A stretch of 64,000 nt of DNA. Origin: Musa acuminata AAA Group (lineage: Eukaryota > Streptophyta > Magnoliopsida > Zingiberales > Musaceae). The stretch spans positions 15,839,501 to 15,903,500 of the forward strand of contig NC_088331.1 of NCBI RefSeq assembly GCF_036884655.1, read 5' to 3'. The first letter of the stretch is position 1. Each line of letters opens with the position of its first letter. Shown in pieces: positions 36,332-45,438 of the stretch. Made by a program: the position numbers and the translations under genes. The notes under the pieces were generated by a model. The model did not search any database. It was not told the origin of the DNA and saw only the letters and a program-made list of their open reading frames with translations.

Positions 36332-36576
36332 GAGTTTAGACGTAAATCTGCGTTTAGACGTAAAACTGCGTTTAGACGTAAATCTGCGTTTAGACGTAAA
36401 TCTGCGTTTAGACGTAAATCTGCGTTTAGACGTAAAACAGCGTTTAGACGTAAATCTGAGTTTAGACGTAAATCTGCGTTTGGACGTAAATTTGCGTTTA
36501 GACGTAAATCTGAGTTTAGACGCAAACTGCGCTTAGACGCAAAACTGCGCTTAGACGCAATCTGCGATCAGACGCA
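36332..36576 (+). repeat. 18-bp tandem array in LTR R/U5
   Basis: About 13 copies of an 18-bp unit close to TTTAGACGTAAATCTGCG, the last few degenerate. The 3' LTR copy (43798-44062) has one more unit. Single related motifs occur upstream (36030, 36207, 36229) and in the older element (for example 16649), so the array grew from a shared ancestral motif. Confidence 0.9.
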
Positions 36577-36718
36577 AACTGCACTTAGATACAAACTGAG
36601 AATTTGCTTTTGCATCATAACAGTTTTTGAACGAACGCAGCTTTTGGTTTTAAATCGTTATAAGATTTCCGCTGCACTAATTCACCCCCCCCCTCTTAGT
36701 GCTCTCGATCCTAACAAT

Positions 36719-36730
36719 TGGTATTAGAGC
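36719..36730 (+). other. Primer-binding site of the young element
   Basis: TGGTATTAGAGC lies 2 bp after the 5' LTR, one mismatch from the complement of the initiator Met tRNA 3' end. Confidence 0.85.
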
Positions 36731-36766
36731 AAGGTTAACTCTCTAAAGGATTAAAACCCAAGAGAG

Positions 36767-38350
36767 ATGGCATACGCCGGAAACCAAGAGGGGCATTCGA
36801 TTACACGTCCACCCATGTTCAGTGGAACGGACTACACTTACTGGAAGACCCGAATGAGGATCTTTCTTATTTCTATGGATTTTGAACTGTGGAACCTTGT
36901 TGAAAATGGATTTTCAAAATCTTCTCTTCCAATGATCGATTGGAACGATTTGGAGAAGAAGGCTTTCGCTCTTAATGCAAAGGCTATGAATGCCTTATTT
37001 TGCGCACTTGATAAAAACGAGTTTAATCGTGTTTCAACTTGCGAAACTGCTTTTGATATTTGGCACACACTTGAAGTGACCCACGAGGGCACAAGTAGAG
37101 TGAAAGAGTCAAAAATCAATCTGTTGCTGCATTCTTTTGAACTTTTTCGAATGAAACCGAGTGAAACCATTGGCGACATGTTTACCCGTTTCACGGATGT
37201 CGTCAACGGTCTAAAAGGACTCGGAAAGAGCTTTTCGGATTTTGAGCTTGTTAATAAGATACTAAGATCCCTTCCTAAGAGTTGGGATCCTAAAGTCACC
37301 GCCATTCAAGAGGCAAAAGATCTGCGAAATTTCCCTCTTGAAGAACTAATCGGGTCATTAATGACCTACGAAATGACTTGCAAAGCTCATGAAGAGCAAG
37401 AAGACATCCTTCCAAAGAACAGGAAGGATATGGCACTTAAAACTTCTGAATGCCACTTGAGAGAAAACTCAAGTGATGAGGACTGTGATGATGACTTGGC
37501 ACTTTTGACAAGAAAGTTTAAGAAATTCTTCAAAAGAAACAAGTTTAAAAACGATGTGAAAAATAAACTTGAACCTAAGAAGGACCAAGTGATCTGCTAC
37601 GAATGTAAAAAGCCGGGACATTACAAAAGTGATTGTCCCCAAGTCAAGAAAAGAACAACAAAGAAGAAGGCGCTCCAAGCAACATGGGATGATTCGAGCG
37701 CATCTGAGGAAGAGGAATCCAACACCGAGCAAGTTGCTCATTACGCCTTTATGGCCATCGAAGAGGAGGTAACGGATTTATTAGATGCTGATTTATCTTT
37801 CGATGAATTATTAAATGCCTTCCATGATTTATTTGATGAATGCAAAGTTATAAATAGAAAATACAAGTTGCTAAAAAAGGTACATGATAATCTTACTTGT
37901 GAGTTTGATAAGTTAAAAGTCGAACATCATGATAGTTTAAATTCATGTATCAAATGTCATGATTTAGAAACTATACAAAAAGAAAACTTGCTACTTAAGG
38001 ACACCCTGAAGAAATTCGAGGTTGGTAGCAAGTCATTAAACATGATCCTTACAAACAAGGGTCATGCTCCCAAAAGAAGTGGGATTGGATTTGTGAGGAG
38101 TCCTTACCGAAATCCAACTACCTTTGTAAAAGGCCCCATCTTACATGTTCAACACCAAACCAAGTGCAACTTTTGTTGCAAATCTGGACACAAGACACAT
38201 TGTTGTCCATTCAAGAAAATAAGTCCAAACAAATTAATTTGGGTTCCTAAAGGAACCATGATAAACTCTATGCAACATGATAGAAAATGTAGATCTATTT
38301 ATGAGGCACCCAAAAGCAAATGGGTTCCTAAAGATCATCCGTTCCTATAA
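36767..38350 (+). CDS. Intact Sirevirus gag
   Basis: A nucleocapsid/capsid polyprotein of 527 residues that assembles cytoplasmic particles around element RNA. The start ATG at 36767 (GAGAGATGG) begins MAYAGNQEGHS. Residues about 8-200 are the copia gag core (DYTYWKTRMRIFL, then ELFRMKPSETIGDMFTRF). A CCHC knuckle CYECKKPGHYKSDC is at about 277-290, an acidic stretch (SASEEEESN) and a coiled-coil-like region follow, and a second CX2CX4HX4C knuckle CNFCCKSGHKTHCC lies near 466-479. It ends PKDHPFL at TAA 38348-38350. No stops or frameshifts are seen. The relative at 17111 has the same layout with a premature stop. It is the only recognisable core gene kept by this pol-less element. Confidence 0.93.
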   Translation: MAYAGNQEGHSITRPPMFSGTDYTYWKTRMRIFLISMDFELWNLVENGFSKSSLPMIDWNDLEKKAFALNAKAMNALFCALDKNEFNRVSTCETAFDIWHTLEVTHEGTSRVKESKINLLLHSFELFRMKPSETIGDMFTRFTDVVNGLKGLGKSFSDFELVNKILRSLPKSWDPKVTAIQEAKDLRNFPLEELIGSLMTYEMTCKAHEEQEDILPKNRKDMALKTSECHLRENSSDEDCDDDLALLTRKFKKFFKRNKFKNDVKNKLEPKKDQVICYECKKPGHYKSDCPQVKKRTTKKKALQATWDDSSASEEEESNTEQVAHYAFMAIEEEVTDLLDADLSFDELLNAFHDLFDECKVINRKYKLLKKVHDNLTCEFDKLKVEHHDSLNSCIKCHDLETIQKENLLLKDTLKKFEVGSKSLNMILTNKGHAPKRSGIGFVRSPYRNPTTFVKGPILHVQHQTKCNFCCKSGHKTHCCPFKKISPNKLIWVPKGTMINSMQHDRKCRSIYEAPKSKWVPKDHPFL

Positions 38351-38744
38351 AAACATTAAAAGTCTAGGCCGGAGCAAGAAATAATATTCTGCTCCTTGAC
38401 TCTCAATGGTCATAAACCAAGAATCAAAAAGGAACTCGCAACGCTTAAGTAACAAGTGGAAGCTATGAAATCACAAATACGATACAATTAGAAACATATG
38501 ATATCCAAATTCACATACCCCCCTGATCTTCAAAACCTGTTCATCTACGAATTAATTCTTGTAGAAACTAAATATGTCATGATCTTAAAAGGGATACCAA
38601 ACAAACATACGTATGCACGTTAAAAGATCTATCTTACAAAGAGCTTCTTCCTTAAATAAAAACTCATACGAAATCATGTAACAAACATCAATTGCTCTGA
38701 AACTCTCCTCAAGGCAAAGGCTCCCTAATCAAATCATCTTAAGT
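38351..38744. other. Spacer after gag, origin unclear
   Basis: The first ~30 bp after gag resemble the gag-protease linker of the related element (GGAGCAAGA), then similarity stops where protease should begin. The rest is AT-rich with no ORF. It marks the left edge of the pol deletion or replacement. Confidence 0.45.
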
Positions 38745-39112
38745 GCTCACCTGCTGCAGGCGGTGGCACCTCTCCAGCTGGCGGTTGCACCTCCAGCTAT
38801 CACGGGTTGCCAGAGGTTGCACCGCTCCAGCCAGAGGTGCAACCGCCAGCAGCTCTGCCCTTTAAAATCACGCTAGGGCCGGCTAAGGAACCGACCCCAA
38901 CTCACCTCCATTTCCTCCTCTACTCTTCCAAGTCTCCTCCATTCCCATTTCACTCCTCTAAGCCTTCCAAATACCTCCCATTTCGGAGCAAAACATCAAG
39001 AATCCTTCCTTCTCTTGAAGATTTCACAAAGGTACTCTCTAAGAAGCTCTTAAATTCTGTTTTGTTCTTCATTTACTTTAGCTCATCATCATCCCTCTAA
39101 ACAGCAGTAGTA
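38745..39112 (+). promoter_or_regulatory. LTR-like leader of the 373-codon ORF
   Basis: GC-rich sequence at 38757-38852 contains CAGGCGGTGGCACCTCTCCAG, which matches the LTR U3 at about 35507-35527 with one difference, plus further GGTTGCACC and GGTGCAACCGCC motifs. A TATA-like TTTAAAAT lies at 38861-38868, then a pyrimidine-rich leader runs to the ATG at 39113. This mirrors the palindrome-array, TATA, leader order of the LTR. An internal promoter is an inference. Confidence 0.5.
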
Positions 39113-40234
39113 ATGGGATCTAGAAGATCCTCAAGGGACAAGGGAAAGAGGAGAGTTGTAGAAGAGTTTGATCTCACTCTTTTTTATTCCAAAAACCATG
39201 CTGAAAAATTTCTCTCCTTCGAACTAAGAAGCATCAATAAGGGAAAATACGTAGATCTGAATGAACTAAGAGATGTAGAGACTATCCATTGGTTTGCGAA
39301 CCTAAATCTACTTCCCATTTTGCAGATCAACGAACCCGTTTATCCTAGACTAGTTAGATTGTTTTACAACAACATGCAAATAGATGATGAAGAAAGGATA
39401 TCAACCTATCTCTTAGGACAACACATCTCAATCACTGATAGATTCATTTGTGATATGATAGGTATTCCCATGAAAAGCATAGGACTTTACTTTAAAGGAT
39501 CATGGGATGAAAAAACTATTGAAACATCCTACGTTGAAGCCTTAGGAACAATCCTTGCCAATCCTAACATAGAATCTATTCCTAAAAGTTGTGAACATCT
39601 AATGCCCTTTAACACTAAGATACTTCATCATATCATGACTAGTATAATTCTTCCTAAGCAATACCATCATGATGAAGTGAGTCAATTGGAATTAGGAATT
39701 ATGTACCTAATCATGAAAGAACGTGACATTTGTCTTGGCTATCTGATCCAACAAAACATGTTGGAATTATCTACGAAAGATATGATGCTCCCATATGGTG
39801 GAATAATTACTAGAATAATGAAAGCTTACGACATTCAAATACCACTAGAAGAAGAAGTAATGAAATCAGATAGATTCAGCATAATAAACAAAAATCTACT
39901 TCACCGACTAAGATGTCACTATAGAAACGGTAACTGGGTTAGAATGCCTAGAAGAACTGATCCCCCTCAGCCTGAACCTGAACCTGAACCAGAGCCGGAA
40001 ACCCCAGTCTTTAGGAGTACCCACTCTCCTCCGATCTGTCCCTTTGAGGAAACACATCCGGTTGAGCAAACTCACACATCATCCATCGAAGATATCGGGA
40101 TTCGGATGGACCGATTTGAACAAAGACAAGAACGGCTTGAACTTCGACAAGATCAAATCCTAACCGAGCTACAGCAAATCCATCGACAATTTGACTCTTT
40201 ACTTAGGCACTTTAATCTTCCACCTCATGAATGA
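39113..40234 (+). CDS. Intact accessory ORF of the pol-less Sirevirus (plant transposon/env-like type)
   Basis: A 373-residue protein of unknown function, intact and with no stops. The N-terminus is basic (SRRSSRDKGKRR, possible nuclear signal). Residues about 15-285 form a globular-looking region with VYPRLVRLFYNNM, a stretch ending DRFICDMIGIP, and LRCHYRNGNWVRMP. This pattern recalls the 'putative plant transposon protein'/envelope-like ORFs found in plant retroelements, but I could not search for it. A (PE)n linker (PQPEPEPEPEPEPE) follows at about 283-297, then a C-terminal coiled-coil-like segment rich in RLE/RQ heptads (about 325-366). There is no signal peptide or membrane segment, so an envelope role is not supported by what I see. 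It sits where protease to RNase H should be. It may aid trans-mobilisation or be a passenger. Confidence 0.8.
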   Translation: MGSRRSSRDKGKRRVVEEFDLTLFYSKNHAEKFLSFELRSINKGKYVDLNELRDVETIHWFANLNLLPILQINEPVYPRLVRLFYNNMQIDDEERISTYLLGQHISITDRFICDMIGIPMKSIGLYFKGSWDEKTIETSYVEALGTILANPNIESIPKSCEHLMPFNTKILHHIMTSIILPKQYHHDEVSQLELGIMYLIMKERDICLGYLIQQNMLELSTKDMMLPYGGIITRIMKAYDIQIPLEEEVMKSDRFSIINKNLLHRLRCHYRNGNWVRMPRRTDPPQPEPEPEPEPETPVFRSTHSPPICPFEETHPVEQTHTSSIEDIGIRMDRFEQRQERLELRQDQILTELQQIHRQFDSLLRHFNLPPHE

Positions 40235-40712
40235 GCTTGTATAAACATCTGATGTTTTTAATATGACATGTTGTAAACTCCTTATGTTATTCATGAAGGA
40301 CTTTGTCTTTATGGTCACCTGATATGCTGTACATATGTTACCCTGATATGGTTATCTTTGTCTGTGTAAGCATATTTGCAAACATCTCTTGTTGTTTATC
40401 TCGGTTTTTGCACTGAAACTAAAAAGGTTTAAAAACCTATGCCTTGAAAAATATGAAGCAACATACCAATGTAAGTCAGCAGTATGACATTGATATGGTT
40501 GCTATTACTAATATGATTGCTATGTATCAAGATATCAAACAAAAATTTGCATCGTACGAGCTGATATCTTACCATGTGATGCAATGCTACACTTGCTGAA
40601 ATAAAAATCTTGCTATGCAATATATACTACACTTGCTGAAATAAAAATCTTGTTATGCAATATGATAGAATACTGCACTTGAAATGATTGTATTACTATA
40701 TCAAAAGCTTAA
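40235..40712. other. 3' flank of the accessory ORF
   Basis: AT-rich with no ORF. A 39-bp unit (CTACACTTGCTGAAATAAAA...) is duplicated at 40588 and 40627. It may include the 3' untranslated region of the ORF. Confidence 0.4.
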
Positions 40713-40901
40713 CACTCAAGAATCAAACACATTGATATTAGACATCACTTTATACGTGATCATGTCACTAATCATGATGTAACCATAGAGTTTATTGATA
40801 CCAAACATCAACTGGCTGATATCTTCACAAAACCCCTATGTGAAGAACAATTTGATTACATAAGAAGAGAATTAGGAATGTTGATGTGTCCGAATACTTA
40901 A
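40713..40901 (+). pseudogene. Residual pol tail (last 63 codons of RNase H)
   Basis: An open frame runs from [17 protein letters not shown] to a TAA at 40899-40901, matching the C-terminus of the pol at 21520-21700 (QLADIF, KPL, EEQFD, RRELGML). No catalytic residue is included and there is no start codon. It marks the right edge of the pol replacement. Confidence 0.85.
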
Positions 40902-41238
40902 AATTATCTTTCGGATGTTATTACTATTACATGCCTTGACAACGCTTGATCAAATAACATGTTGCAAATTATGTGACAAATATTTTTAACCAAATGCATG
41001 TAAGAAGTTCATTTTTCGGTTTGTATGCTAAAAATGGGATGTTCCTGTACACTCTTACAAAAAACTCTTTGTAAAATGACTTTCCTCCGTCAAGCAAACA
41101 CAATAAAGAGATATATGTGTCATGACTTCCTTTATATACTTGATAATGCTATCATGCTTTTTGTTGATGACAAAGGGGGAGAAACATATGAATTGATAAA
41201 CACTATGTCATAGCTGAACTGCCATAATCATGTCTATG

Positions 41239-41541
41239 TCATAGTTGCAAATACTTGAGTGATGCTATAAACAATGTTATGCCATCCTTGCATCACCAAG
41301 AGATATGTGAACATGTGCTATAGTTTGCATCATAATCATGTCATAGTTGCAAATACTTGAGTGATGCTATAAACAATGTTATGCCATCCTTGCATCACCA
41401 AGAGATATGTGAACATGTGCTATAGTTTGCATCATAATCATGTTATAGTTGCAAATACTTGAGTGATGCTATAAACAATGTTATGCCATCCTTGCATCAC
41501 CAAGAGATATGTGAACATGTGCTATAGTTTGCATCATATCT
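41239..41541 (+). repeat. Three tandem copies of a 102-bp unit
   Basis: Copies start at 41239, 41341 and 41443 (TCATAGTTGCAAATACTTGA...) and are nearly identical. They lie in the 3' non-coding region of the young element, where the older relative has a different ~55-bp duplication. Confidence 0.9.
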
Positions 41542-41883
41542 TGATTTGATATTCTATATTGTGAAGAAAATGCAAACTTGCTAGAAAATCTCAAATGTGT
41601 GCATCATGTAAAAAGTCCTTCGTAGCTTTATATGTTTACATGATGAACAGTTACAAACACTATCATACAAACTTGATGATGTATGTCATGCCTTGACATC
41701 ATTCTTGAAGAGATACATCATGATGGGCATCATGATGGGAGCATTGATAAGTTTAACTGATCTAACTTATCAATACGTCACTTGAATTCTTCGGTCTTGA
41801 ATTCAAGGTTGACTTATCTCAACTATGGCATATAGATAGGGGGAGTTAAGGACAACTCCTTTATCAATTGATTGTCATCATCA

Positions 41884-41896
41884 AAAAGGGGGAGAT
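41884..41896 (+). other. Polypurine tract of the young element
   Basis: An AAAAAGGGGGAGAT tract abuts the 3' LTR. Similar tracts lie at about 41171 (ACAAAGGGGGAGAAAC) and 41835 (GATAGGGGGAGTTAAG), so there are three, as in the older relative. Confidence 0.85.
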
Positions 41897-44200
41897 TGTT
41901 GAATCTCGGATTTTGATGATGAAGTCAATTGTCATTTGTTATCTAATCTATGTGTTGAGATAAGTGTGCAGGATTAACTACGATAAGAGTAAGACAAGCA
42001 GCAGGTGTTGCGCCGGAGTCAAGATCAGGATCACGTTGGGAGTTCGAGAGTTCGACGGAAGTTCGGACGGTCGTCGGAGGTTCAGCGAGAACAGATCCGA
42101 GAAGTCCAGAAGCTTGCCAAGCGAAGCTCGTCGGAACTCGCCAAGTGGATCGTCGCAAAGTCCAGGAGTATGCCGGATGTCCGCAGAAGGATCACCGAGG
42201 GTTATCGGTTGATCGACGGAAGTTGGCCGGAAACTCGCCGGAAGAAGCGATTGACGCATCGGAGCAAAGCTGCAGAAGTTGTCTTAGAGTTAATCGTAGT
42301 TAGCATGATGATTAAGCATGAAAATGGGAGGTGACCCCATTAGCTTAATCTTGGGGCAATTGGGCCCCTGAAAAGATTCAAAGTGGGCCGAATGGAGTGA
42401 ACCATTCGGACCCTGATTGCACCAGGAGGTGCAACCGCCCCAGCCAGGAGGTGCAACCGCCTGGGCTGTGGGGTTGGGAGGTGCAACCGCCCCAGCCAGG
42501 AGGTGCAACCGCCAGGGCTGCGAGGCTGGGAGGTGCAACCGCCCCAGCCGAGAGGTGCAACCGCCCAGAGCTCAGTCTTCGAGCTAGACTGGGCGGTGCA
42601 ACCTCCTCTGCCAAGAGGTAGCACCGCCAGAGCTCAAGTTTCGAGCTCTGCCAGGCGATGCAACCACCGAGCTCAGTCTTCGAGCTCTGGCAGAGAGGTG
42701 CATCAGCCTGAGCTCAGTCTCGAGCTCTGCCAGGTGATGCATTCACCGAGCTCAGTCTTCGAGCTCTGGCAGAGAGGTGCATCAGCCTGAGCTCAGCTTG
42801 GAGCTCTGCCAGGTGATGCAACCACCGAGCTCAGTTTCGAGCTCTGCCAGGTGATGCAATCACCAAGCTCAGTCTTCGAGCTCTGCCAGGTGATGCAACC
42901 ATCGAGCTCAGTCTTCGAGCTCTGGCAGAGAGAAGCAATCGCCTGAGCTCAGTCTTCGAGCTCTGCCAGGCGGTGCCACCTCTCCAGTCAAGAGGTGCAA
43001 CCGCCTGATCCCAGAATTCTAGGATTTGATCGATTTGATCGTTTTGAGCTCGAAATTTGAATTGGGTTGGGGCCTATAAATACCCCACCCATTCAGCACT
43101 GAAAAGATACAGACCTACATCGAAATCTTGATCTTTTCTGTGATTCTAAGAAGCTCAAAAGTGTTGTAAAGCCTTTAAGTCTCCTCCTTCTGTTCTTCAA
43201 GTTTTCAGTTGTAAAGTGAGGAGAGAAAGGTCTGTAAAGGTTGTCTCCTGAGCCTGTCAAAAGGAGAGAAATTGTAAAAGGGCAGTTTGGCCTTCGCCCA
43301 TTGAAGGAAGGCACCTAGTTGACGTCGGCAACCTCATCGGTGGAGGAAGCCAAAAGTGGAGTAGGTCAAGGCTGACCGAACCACTCTAAATCTCTGGTTT
43401 GCGTTTATTTTCGAGCACTTTATCATTACTGCAAACCTCCCTCATTACTACTGCTCTCTGCGCTTTCACGAACAAGTTCTAAGTGTTGTTCTTCCGAATC
43501 TGCATTCAGACGTAAATTCGTATTTTCATACATTACAGTTTACGTTTACGTTTGATTCTGCAGAACTGTTTTCCGTGCTTTTACGAACGAGCTTCTTTGC
43601 AGTTTACACTTACACTTTAATCCTATTGATAACTGCAATCTGTCCTCTACGATTTTACGAACGATTTTCAGCATTTAGACGTAAAACTGCATTCAGACGT
43701 AAATCGGCTTTCCTCGCTCAATCATCAGATCTCAGTTCACATTTACATCTTGATTCCAACTGCATACTGCCTTCTGCAAGTATACAAACAAGTTTTTGAG
43801 TTTAGACGTAAATCTGCGTTTAGACGTAAAACTGCGTTTAGACGTAAATCTGCGTTTAGACGTAAATCTGCGTTTAGACGTAAATCTGCGTTTAGACGTA
43901 AAACAGCGTTTAGACGTAAATCTGAGTTTAGACGTAAATCTGCGTTTGGACGTAAATTTGCGTTTAGACGTAAATCTGAGTTTAGACGCAAACTGCGCTT
44001 AGACGCAAAACTGTGCTTAGACGCAAAACTGCGCTTAGACGCAATCTGCGATTAGACGCAAACTGCACTTTGATACAAACTGAGAATTTGCTTTTGCATC
44101 ATAACAGTTTTTGAACGAACGCAGCTTTTGGTTTTAAATCGTTATAAGATTTCCGCTGCACTAATTCACCCCCCCCCTCTTAGTGCTCTCGATCATAACA
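41897..44200 (+). repeat. 3' LTR of the young element
   Basis: A 2,304-bp LTR, nearly identical to 34431-36716. Differences seen: about seven single-base changes (for example near the LTR start, in the palindrome array, and T for C in the final repeats), the last motif reading GATCATAACA, and one additional 18-bp unit. Confidence 0.95.
43798..44062 (+). repeat. 18-bp tandem array, 3' LTR copy
   Basis: The same array as at 36332-36576 with one more unit (a TTAGACGCAAAACTGTGC copy). This is the only length difference between the two LTRs. Confidence 0.9.
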
Positions 44201-45438
44201 ATTTTATCATTAGACTTGAGATAACAAAGATATCTTGTATAAGTACTTCACTCTTTGATATTAGACTTATAGATTTGGAAGTTCTAGATCTAGCACAACC
44301 GGTCATCGGGAGCAGTAGTTAATTTTACATGGGCTATTGAGTGTTGATAAATGATCATCCGCTCTTAGTATCATGAGAGGAATATCTCATGTATTCTTGC
44401 TCAGGAAAATCCTTGGCTAGGGTCATTCAAATTAAGAGAGAAAAAATTCTCCAAGAGAATCTGATTAGAGCGAGACTCGAGTAGAAACCGTATGGACTTG
44501 ATAGCATTATGCCCAGTATATGATCTCTGAGATATTAAATGGATGAGGGACTATATGTATATGGTAACTAAGGACATACAAGTCCAATGGATTGGATTCC
44601 CCTATATCATCTAGGGATTATGGCATAATGACCTAGTACGTTTGTAGTCGATGAGTCAAGTGAATTATTATGGAGATAATAATTCATTGATCCAAAAAGA
44701 GTTCTAATATATATGACTTATGGCCAGCTCGATATTGGACCTAGAGGGTCATATACATATAGTAATTGTTACGACGAGTAGAGGTTCGGATGTAAGATAT
44801 TTGTTGAAACCCTTATCTTATTGGATATTCATTAAGCCCTTGAATCATTAGATTTTATGGATAAGAGCCAATAAGAGATTATTGAGTAAAAATTCACTAA
44901 TTTAATATGTTTGGATAGTTGGCTGGAGATCCAATACCTAATAGGGTAGGATCTATTAGGGTTAAGTTGATATGGTGCTTCTATAAATAAGAAGGAACCA
45001 AAGGGCTATAGGTTAGACCCCTTTTGGCTGCCATCACCTATTCTTCTCTCCCTCTCTCCTTCTTAACCAATAGCCCATGTTTGGGGCGTGTGGACAGTAA
45101 GAAAGGCCGACCCCTTCTTGATTGTGTGATGCACGCAACAAGGAGATTTGAGTAGCAATTTGATGAGCGTCTTCGTAGCCCATATTGTATAAATCATTAT
45201 TAGAGAGGAGGACAATTGACATCTTTCATTCTCTCCCATAGATTTGTAAGTTTTTAGGGATGTATGATCTCCCTAGGTAATACATTTTTCTTATACTCGT
45301 AGTTTTCAGTTTTGTAGGTTTTTATGCACCAATCTTCGCATGACGATAAGAGACTATTTTTCTATGAAAATCTGAGATTTTTATTTCTTTTCTTCTGCTT
45401 ATGTACGTGATGTCACCCCAAAATTTTCAACATATAAT

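Larger units (their letters stand above)
34431..36716 (+). repeat. 5' LTR of the young element
   Basis: A 2,286-bp LTR, TGTTGAATCT...GATCCTAACA. U3 holds a dense array of GGAGGTGCAACCGCC palindromes (34970-35100) and GAGCTC-flanked blocks (35105-35530). TATAAATA lies at 35609-35616. R/U5 holds the 18-bp tandem array and ends with the C tract at 36684-36693. Open frames within it, including an FRRKSA-repeat frame, are consequences of the repeats, not genes. Confidence 0.95.
34431..44200 (+). mobile_element. Young non-autonomous Sirevirus derivative: gag plus a novel ORF, pol deleted
   Basis: A 9.77-kb element with LTRs of 2,286 and 2,304 bp, a perfect ATTTT target duplication (34426-34430, 44201-44205), a primer site, a polypurine tract, an intact 527-codon gag, an intact 373-codon ORF, and only the last 63 codons of pol. 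By eye the LTRs differ by about seven substitutions and one 18-bp repeat unit, so the insertion is recent. There is no protease, integrase, RT or catalytic RNase H, so mobility must have depended on enzymes supplied by a related Sirevirus. The gag is closely similar to that of the 15424-24268 element. Confidence 0.92.
33980..45433 (+). repeat. Copia-C solo LTR, split by a young Sirevirus derivative
   Basis: Pieces 33980-34430 and 44206-45433 form one LTR of about 1.68 kb, TGATAGTCAT...TTTTCAACA. A perfect 5-bp duplication TATAA flanks it (33975-33979, 45434-45438). No copia-C internal sequence is attached, so it is a solo LTR. It sits in decayed copia-E and is itself the target of the element at 34431-44200. 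Confidence 0.85.

Noticed and set aside
36332..36576. CRISPR-like array (regular 18-bp repeats)
   Set aside because: Repeats are contiguous with no unique spacers, and the DNA is from a plant.
36284..36727. 147-codon frame with FRRKSA repeats
   Set aside because: It is the 18-bp tandem array of the LTR read in frame; the same frame occurs in the 3' LTR and the other frames are equally open, so it is not a gene.
39113..40234. Calling the accessory ORF a true envelope glycoprotein
   Set aside because: No signal peptide, transmembrane helix or furin-like site is visible; only a loose resemblance to plant env-like ORFs.
34431..44200. Segmental duplication as the explanation of the two nearly identical 2.3-kb blocks
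   Set aside because: TG...CA ends, 5-bp TSD, primer site, polypurine tract and gag between them show they are LTRs of one element.
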